A model generated the notes under the pieces. It searched no databases and was not told the DNA's origin. It worked only from the letters and a program-made list of their open reading frames with translations. A stretch of DNA of 24,894 nt from NCBI GenBank assembly GCA_958430865.1, contig CAUDNR010004123.1, positions 128,926 through 153,819 on the forward strand. The letters are read 5' to 3'. The stretch comes from Entrophospora sp. SA101. Lineage: Eukaryota > Glomeromycota > Glomeromycetes > Entrophosporales > Entrophosporaceae. Both the position numbers and the translations under genes were made by a program. Shown in pieces: positions 17,659 through 24,894 of the stretch (position 1 is its first letter; each line of letters begins with the position of its first letter).

Positions 17659-18680
17659 ATTAACTGTTTTTATCTAGAAAAATATCATCATAATCACATT
17701 ACATTGCAATACAATCATGATGTTAACAAACAATATGAATCCCTGAAATTCTTAGTAATACTAATGTTCACTTTGTCTGGTTTTGTTGCAGCATGCCCCA
17801 AATATTAATTCACAACTTGATGCAACAAATTCTATATTGTTATAGTTGTTATTATTAAGGGATTGTAAAATTACAATAATTATATCTTATATAAATGTTG
17901 TATAAATAGTATATCAATCATATTGACGTTGTTTTGTACCTAAAATAACAAAGCAACCAAAAATAGCCTAATAGTGCTGTTTGCCCGATAATAATTATTA
18001 TTACCACAATATACAAGGACTATGAAGGAAAATAGATTGTCAAAGAAAAAATATTTCAATTGGATTAACAATATGAATGTATTATTTTATTCAAATCGTT
18101 TTATTCAAACTTTCAATGTAATTCGAATAAACCTTATTCGAATAGAATTCATACCACTACTTTAAGAAAATTTTTTTGGTCTGATACTTTTTTAAGATTT
18201 CCGATAAAATTTTCCCAAACCGGGCATTCCCCCGATATTTTTGATCACACATTTCGCACCCTGTGTACAAGGAAAATTATTTAATACGATAACTATTCGT
18301 TTTTAATTCACATGTATATATAAATGTTTTAAAATCTTTAAATATGTTGTATGTGAAATTGAAACTATGTATATAAGCATTGAAATGTTACATTAATTTT
18401 TTATATTGTGCAATGCAACTTTACAGTACACGGCAAACATTTTGGCAATAAAAAGTAAGTGATAAACTGGAACTGGACTTGATCTCCAATTTAGAGAGGT
18501 AATACAAATTTCACTATGAAATTGAAATCTATAATAATTAAATTTTTGGGGTGGGGTGTTTGAATATGAAATTCTGATTGGCTGATTTGAATTTCATATA
18601 TGTGTGAATTGCAAATTCACACAGATTTCATTTTTCACGTACAACAAATTCAAAATAAAAATCATGAACCTAATCCATTT
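17659..18680. other. Non-coding stretch, duplicate of 2816-3837
   Basis: Carries the ATTCGAATAA motif cluster at about 18083-18153 and one of the two mismatches between the copies (17762, T). No gene is visible. Confidence 0.45.
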
Positions 18681-19321
18681 ACAGCCAAACCTCGTTTTAA
18701 CGGATATAAGGGACTGGCCACCTAGATCCGTTGAAACGAGATAATGATCGATCAACAGGAATAATAAAAAAATAATTTGCTTGATAAGAATCTCAAGTCA
18801 TCTATTAGACTCTTTCAATATATTACTAACTTGGCTTTGCTAATGTTATATTTTTGTGCTCATTCAATATTCTTCGATCGAGGTTTAGTTTGTTTCAATA
18901 AATATAATTCGCGTTTTTGTTCAACGGTAATATATATACGTTTTTTGGAAGAAGAAGATAGTTGTTGAGACATTTTATAATTTTGTAGAAATCAAAGAAA
19001 TTATCAATTGTTAGAAGATATTTATTTATTATCAATTTTAAAAAATTCAATAAAGAAAATTTCACCTTTATATATGCATTTAGAAAAGAGTTGAATCTTT
19101 AATGTAAGGTTGTTTTTTAGATAATCTTATTTGAAGAATTATTGGTGTAAAATCATCATTTAGAAATATGATTGATATTATTTAATAATGTGGGTTTAAT
19201 TTTTGGGATCTGTATATCGTGTGAATCCGTTGTAACGCGGTTAATATTTATTACTAAAATAATTCGTTGTCTATTGAAGCGCGATTTAAATGTAAATTCC
19301 GTTGAAACGAGAAATTTTTAA
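18681..19321 (-). mobile_element. Pogo-like element remnant, copy 2
   Basis: Duplicate of 3838-4478 with the same terminal repeats (CTCGTTTTAACGGAT and ATTCCGTTGAAACGAG). It was carried along by the segmental duplication, not by a separate transposition, since the flanks are identical too. The transposase HTH fragment is at 18783-18973. Confidence 0.66.
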
Positions 19322-19324
19322 TTA

Positions 19325-19357
<33 letters not shown>

Positions 19358-19978
19358 GCAAGGGGTCAAAACAAAAATCCTAATCGTATCTATAACCATG
19401 CCAAAACCAAAAAATCTCATATGCCTGGATGTAATAACCCCCCTTATAGACTGATATATACAATGAAAAAAAAGAGGGAGAAAATAATTATAATTTTTTA
19501 AAAGAAGGTGACAACTTTTCTTTAGCCAGATAGAAATGATAAGAATAAATTTACACACTGCTGTGGTAAAAATGCGTATAAATGGCATTAACTTTTGGGA
19601 TAGAGTTTATGTATTATGACAGTTCAAATATTATTGATTTTGATCGTGTAACAAGGAATAGGGAAACAATAATACTAATACAGTAAGTATTAGTATATTT
19701 AATACTTTATGTTTTTCCTTTTTTGGTCAATCAATTATTTATTTTTTTCTCTTTATTCTTTCAAAGAAATCTTTCCTTTTTTAATTAGATTTAATCATGT
19801 TGTTGGTCATCAAAGATCCTTTTTTTTTTATATATATTGTACTTTCTTTTAACATTTTCATTATTTTCACATTAACATTCATTTCATCTATTAAACACAA
19901 ACGTTTGCCATTTCACACTCGCATTCCACATCACCCATATAGTTATTTGATATTTTGTAAAAAATCTTATAACGTAAA

Positions 19979-20863
19979 ATGATGATTATTGGAGGTGAAC
20001 CATACAGGGCTATCAGCAAACCAATTTTAACCTCTTTCGCCGTGATAGAATCATTATATTTTTTAAAGGGTCTTATTATCATTATACTTGGTGCTCTATG
20101 GTTTAACACAGTTGGAACAAGTATACGTAGTCTTGTAATAACGAAAAATTTACTCATAGGTAAAGGAAAAAAATTTTTTTGTACATTTTAATAACAATAA
20201 CAACATCATCATATTTATTATCATTATTAAATTAATTATTATAGCTGCATTTTGTGTTGGAGGTCTTATTATAATTTCATTTTTTACTGCTAGCGTTGGT
20301 TTCTTTAATCCATTAAAACGTAAACGATTTTTATACGCACATATATTTTTAATTGTTCTATCCATTTTTGCCCTATTGGCAATGGGTGCAAATGTTTGGT
20401 TTAAAACTTTGGATGAAAGAAAACATTTTGACGACAAATGGAGAAGTTGGGATCCAAATACACGAGCTTTTTTCCAAGATGAGGTACTTTATACTGCATT
20501 AGATACATGCATACATTTGTAATTATTAAAGTTTATTTATTAATAAATAAATGAATATTTTTTAATTAGTCAGATTGTTGTGGATATTTTAATTCAACAA
20601 ATTTAGCGGTGGTTTCAACTGCATGTCCAAATAAGTTGGTTATTAAAAGTAAAGTTGGTTGTGTTGATAGTATAACACAGAAAGCTGACAAATCAGCACG
20701 TCAACTATTCACAACTTTATTTGGCTTCATGATAATCGACTTATTTGCCTTCTTCTCCACCATTGTGTTCATACAAGCAAGGAACGTGGAAGAACGTTAT
20801 ATAAAAATTGATGAAAAACATGGAAATTTAGGCGATCAAGCATTAAAGAGACAATATCTGTGA
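19979..20863 (+). CDS. Tetraspanin, three exons, copy 2
   Basis: Exons at 19979-20159, 20245-20483 and 20570-20863 encode the same 237-residue protein as the gene at 5136-6020; I found no difference in coding or intron sequence. About 1 kb of upstream and 2.3 kb of downstream flank are also shared, so both genes should have the same promoter. The CCG motif and all four large-loop cysteines are kept. If the duplication is real, the fungus has two expressed copies and no detectable divergence yet. Confidence 0.92.
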
Positions 20864-21930
20864 TCATTTGCCTATTAAGGAAATAATATTAATTATAATT
20901 GTGATTATGATTACATTACATAATAATTTCTCCTTTTCATTTTTTATAATTTTTTTCTACGAGAATGTTAATGATCTGCCTTTCACATTTTATGGAAATG
21001 ATCATGTTTCCTTAAAAGGATTACGAATTAAAAATTGTTGAAAATTAATTAAAATAATTTTCATTAATGCTACCTTTTTGTATGGCATGAATCAAATGCA
21101 AATACAGCAACCCTTTCTGGGTGTGTCAATTCAAAAAATAGGAACTGCACGATTGACAATCTAAATAGATCAAAAAGTAAAAAGTGTGGCCAAAAATATT
21201 AATTTTATCTAACTGATCTATTAATTGCTCAAGGTTCCACCACCTGTCTTGGTTTTTTTCAAAGCATAGGAAAATTTTCATCAATGTTTAACATGAATAG
21301 TTTTACAATCACGAAATCTTTGTTATTAAATGCTTTCTACCAGTGAAAAATAAATAGACAACAGTCTATGCTAAGTTTGTAATTGTTGGACCATTATTTC
21401 AATGTTTAATTAGAATTGATTATTACTTTCTGTGTCAGACATTCTATCATATGCTCTCCTCTCTTCCATTGAGAAAACATTTATATTGTAATTTTTAGTC
21501 TAAAATTTGTGTTAGATATTGTTTCTATTAATGAAAATTTAAATTATAAAACAGGTTCTTTACTTCTGCATGAAAAATTTACTTAAAATTTATAACCTTC
21601 ACAATTTCTCATTTCAGCCTAAATATAAAATTTATTAATCTTAAAGTGTTGTCATATTTATGTGGCATGTAGGTACCTATAGTTCAACATCTATGAAGGA
21701 TACAAGTTCTAAAAAGACCAATTGTCCTTTTTTAGTAAATGCTAAAGATGTGTTCCTTGGATGATATCCATAAAAAAATTCATTCATATTCGGATTGATG
21801 GATAGCCTTTTTAAAATGTTGTAAACATTATGTATTTTGTAATGTTAAAATAATCATTTTTATTTTCATCATTTTCATCTAGTTGGAACATTTACACTTT
21901 TTAATACATCAAGTCAAAATCTATCTTCAG
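20864..21930. other. Non-coding, duplicate of 6021-7087
   Basis: Downstream of tetraspanin copy 2. Nothing coding is seen. Confidence 0.4.
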
Positions 21931-22141
21931 ATGAAGTAAGTGGATATTTAAAAGAAGGTGGGATTGAATTTAATTCTGTCCTTTTGATTAGTGGAATTAT
22001 AAAAAACCCAATTACTCTCTTCTTGCAAAATTTGCTCGCCAATACCTTTCTGTCTGAGCAACTTTAACACCAAGTGAAAGATCATTCAGTCATGCAGTGA
22101 ATTTATTAACTGCTAACATCAGGAAACTTTTCCCACCATAA
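21931..22141 (+). pseudogene. hAT transposase C-terminal remnant, copy 2
   Basis: Duplicate of 7088-7298 with the same frameshift and TGA, so the decay predates the segmental duplication. The PSERSFSHAVNLL motif is intact. Confidence 0.73.
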
Positions 22142-22170
22142 CATTGCATCTGTAAGTTTTAATATGAAAT

Positions 22171-22303
22171 GTGGTAATATTACGCATAAAAAGGACATAA
22201 TATTTACACTGAATGTAATAATTGCGTAATTTTTGCGTAATTTTGCATAATATTACACTATTTACGTAAGTTTATGGCGGGCCCCATAATATTACGCAAA
22301 TTT
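22171..22303. repeat. GCGTAAT/ATTACGC motif cluster, copy 2
   Basis: Duplicate of 7328-7460, with the same three TAATATTAC words. Confidence 0.45.
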
Positions 22304-23003
22304 GTGTCAGAAAAAATTTCCTGATGAAGAGATCATGTCTAGATCTAGAAATTATTTAAATAAATGCTGTTTTTAAAGAGAAATGCAAGTTGTGTTAAAT
22401 CTATTTGTCCACTGAGTTAATTTCAATTTGAACATAATAAATATAAATGAATTACTAATCTAATATCATTTGTTGGATTATACATTCAATCTGTGGATCA
22501 TCTGAATCATCTGTTTCAATTCTACAGATTCTATGGATTATCTGCTCAACCCGACAGATGTATTTTTTGAGAAATTGCTGGATGATGGATTAATTTTTAG
22601 AGGTAAATGATGGATGAATGGATGGCAGATATTTGCGGATTGCATCACTAGTAAATCCATCAACCATGAATTATATCCTGTTGCCATTTTTGGGGGGAGA
22701 AATCTACTACCGGATGTAGAGTTTATAACTCTAAATTGTAAATTTGTAACTACCATACAACAAAAATTTCTTGGAAGCAAATACCTTCCTCACCTATTTA
22801 CATTAAGGATTTATTTATATGACAAAAAATCCTTAATGTAGGGTTGTACTAGTCTGGCAAGTCTTTAAATGTGGTATCTGAACCATTAAACAAGTTAAAA
22901 GACCAGTTAAAAGTCAGTTCAATGACGTTTTGGATATATTATTAATTGTATTTACAAAAGACTATAATTTTATTTCCTTTGTAATATCCAAGCTTTTTAC
23001 TTA
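22304..23003. other. Non-coding, duplicate of 7461-8160
   Basis: Holds the ACATTAAGGATTT hairpin at 22800-22839. No gene is supported. Confidence 0.4.
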
Positions 23004-23136
23004 ATGGTCTACAATTATTATTATGATTTATCAAGGAATCTAACAATTTTTATATTGCAATCAAAACAAGGTCATAGTAAGTTTTTTAGAGAATATTTTA
23101 TTTATTATCAAACTTTTATTATATACAATGGTCATG

Positions 23137-23483
23137 ACAACACTAGATTCTTGTATCACTTTTCTTGGATAATGTCCAAATATTAATATTAAATTCCTTG
23201 GTAAATTTTTTTTTGAAAATCCAAAGGAAAAAAATGTTTGTTTTACCAATTTGGAAATAAAGACTGGTTAGGAGGACTGGTTCAAAGACCAGTCAGTCAG
23301 TATATGTTGCTCTAGGTTAAAGATCCGAACAGTTTGGTTCAAGCCTAAGAATTTCAGTTCAGTTTCTGTTTACTCTTTAAACCAAACTGAAAATGAACCA
23401 AAGTTTCAGAGCTTTGGGCTAAAAACTACTTGTCAGTCTCTGGTATTCTAATTTTTGCACTCTGCTTATTTAGAATTAAATTT
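23137..23483. other. Unique sequence right of the duplication, hAT-flank-like
   Basis: Direct and inverted words such as GACTGGTT, GACCAGTC, TTTGGTTCAAG and AACCAAACTGAAAATGAACC are crowded at 23260-23400, as in subterminal regions of hAT elements, and a hAT fragment follows. TTTCAGAGCTTTGGGCTA near 23404 resembles TTCAGAGCTTTGCTCTGG near 24486. Element ends could not be fixed. Confidence 0.4.
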
Positions 23484-23591
23484 ATTATAGCAACCAGTAC
23501 CCTGGTTGAACGAGATTTTTCCAGAGGCACAGACTTAATTACTAAAAGAGAGTTTGAAAAGTTTGTGGAGATGATGAATTTTATATATTAA
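23484..23591 (+). pseudogene. hAT transposase C-terminal fragment, second family
   Basis: A short open frame, IIATSTLVERDFSRGTDLI then TKREFEKFVEMMNF, ends at TAA 23589-23591. VERDFSRGTDLITKR matches the hATC core (PSERxFSxAxDLITKKR). It differs from the fossil at 7088-7298, so it comes from another hAT lineage. Only the dimerisation core is left. Confidence 0.6.
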
Positions 23592-24894
23592 TTGAAATTG
23601 AAAAAATATGGCATCATGTGACCAAATTTCAAAAAATGGCAATTTTGTAATTCATTCAAAAATGTAATAATAAAAAAAAAGACTTCACATGATTTTATTT
23701 CTTACTTCCAAATTTAGATACGGTAGTTGAGAGCTAGTCTAAATTAGAAATGATTTTGGCAGACAAATTCCTCGTGAGCATAGTAAAGTACATGTTTTAA
23801 AAAAGAATAGAACTCTCAACAAATAATTTATTTGAAAATATCTCATTATTACATTAAAACTAAAGACCTATTATATCAGCTAATAACATTATTTTTTTAA
23901 AATGTAGGACAGAAAGTGACTTCTATACTTTTAAAATTTGTCCAAAATTTAGGATGTCTTTAGACCGAGCCAACTATAGAATGTCCTTAGCGTTAGGGTT
24001 TCTATTCAAATAAGGTTTGTTCGAATTATTTGTTTCATTTGTTATGAATTTGAGTATTCGAATTATATTGAAAGCTCAGTCGAATAAAACAAATAATATT
24101 AATTCGAATAAGAATATGTATTATGAATAAAAACTTTAATACTAATACCATGTGTACAAATTTTTTTGTACATCTAATATGTAATGAACAGACCTATAAC
24201 TGACCAGCTGTATCTAAATATGGCATTATGTATAAATTTCAATCATGGTCCATTCTAATTTTGGTAAGAAATGGACCTTCACTACCACGGTATAAAAATT
24301 ATAGACTATGTATGTATTTAGAAACAGAACCTTCCAGCATCTCTACTTCGAAACACATTTGCCAAAACCAAGCCAACAAGTTATTGTAATTCTTTTGTGA
24401 ATTTATTATGTGTATTTTGTGTAGTTGACGAATTTAGAATGAAATTTTTGGGTCAAATGTAAACTGAAAAATTGAACTGGACCATTCAGAGCTTTGCTCT
24501 GGGTTACTCATTGTACTTAGAAAGTTTACAATAATTGCTAATTGTTAAGCATACATATATTCACTTTTGTTATGATTTTTTTTTATTACAAATGACAAAA
24601 AGTGCCAAAGGCTGAAGTTTCTTCATAAAGAGCAAAAATGTAATGCATGTGACTTTGAGTGTTAGATCAGTAAAACGATTTTAAAGTATGTTTAAATGTA
24701 GATACAGTGCGGATCATCTATACTCAAAAGTTAAAATTTTTGAAATATTATGTGATCCACACATTAGATTTTTAAAAAACTTACCACCATTCAATTCAGC
24801 TTTAAAGGGAGTCTATCAATATATATAAAAAAATTTGTCTCAAATTTTCTTTTCATAGGTTTTTTAAATTTGAAAGTTATGCTCAGAAGTGCAA
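23592..24894. repeat. Repeat-rich non-coding right end
   Basis: 23995-24130 holds ATTCGAATTA/TTCGAATAA words related, in inverse orientation, to 3240-3310. 24153-24172 is a perfect hairpin, TGTACAAA-TTTT-TTTGTACA. 24703-24722 (TACAGTGCGGATCATCTATA) resembles 9981-10000 and may be a Tc1/mariner-type end; GTGATCCACAC near 24752 is a partial inverse of it. No gene is visible. Confidence 0.42.

Larger units (their letters stand above)
16932..23136 (+). repeat. 6.2-kb direct duplication, copy 2 (likely donor)
   Basis: Counterpart of 2089-8293 at offset 14843. Here the gene 2 frame runs smoothly across the left edge, without the sharp change of ancestry seen against copy 1. At the right edge no recognisable gene is cut: 23137 onwards is ordinary intergenic DNA. 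That makes this the likelier original locus. It contains the same features at matching positions. Confidence 0.93.

Noticed and set aside
2089..23136. The two 6.2-kb copies as long terminal repeats of one giant element
   Set aside because: They contain an intact host gene and dead unrelated transposons, lack TG...CA ends, and enclose ordinary intergenic DNA and an assembly gap.
1..24894. The window as a bacterial contig
   Set aside because: Spliced tetraspanin and MFS genes, hAT MITEs with target duplications and F-box/DUF7869 families are fungal nuclear features on both sides of the TGA=Trp genes.

Overview
This is eukaryotic nuclear DNA. It is very AT-rich, rich in A/T and ATT microsatellites, and has GT-AG introns of about 60-190 bases and many decayed transposons. 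A fungal tetraspanin, an F-box/LRR pseudogene, a fungal drug:H+ antiporter (MFS) gene and DUF7869-type transposase-like genes together point to an arbuscular mycorrhizal fungus (Glomeromycotina, Rhizophagus or a relative). This assignment is by family recognition, not by a database search.

Layout. 1-764 is the 3' part of a DUF7869-type gene, broken by a 133-bp hAT-type MITE with an 8-bp target duplication. 765-2504 is a leader and two decayed genes whose frames make sense only if TGA is read as Trp. 2089-8293 is copy 1 of a 6.2-kb direct duplication; it carries a pogo-like element, an intact three-exon tetraspanin gene and a hAT transposase remnant. 8294-9336 (minus) is the N-terminal part of an MFS transporter cut off exactly at the duplication edge. 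A 10-N assembly gap lies at 10091-10100. 10101-14093 is intergenic, with a second copy of the 133-bp MITE and a 90-bp hAT MITE. 14094-15064 (minus) is an F-box/LRR pseudogene. 15562-15823 (minus) is the 3' fragment of an unrecognised gene. 15824-17347 is a second DUF7869 3' end, leader and TGA=Trp gene pair. 16932-23136 is copy 2 of the duplication (offset 14843). 23137-24894 holds a hAT C-terminal remnant and repeats.

Most interesting result. At 16082-17347 two genes lie head to tail with a 6-base gap. Together they contain nine in-frame TGA codons at positions that read well as Trp, one TGG, and only one TAG and one TAA. Their diverged relatives at 947-2504 carry TGG where the second pair has TGA at two sites. 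This is the mark of genetic code 4 and of bacterial-style gene packing. The simplest source is a mollicute-related endobacterium of the fungus. Both pairs sit behind the same DUF7869 3' end and the same leader, so the whole unit may have spread as one repeat.

The 6.2-kb duplication is almost identical (two differences noticed by eye), and its left edge falls inside one of these TGA=Trp genes. Its right edge truncates the MFS gene, so copy 1 is probably the derived copy. Because the assembly gap lies between the copies, an assembly artefact must be excluded first.
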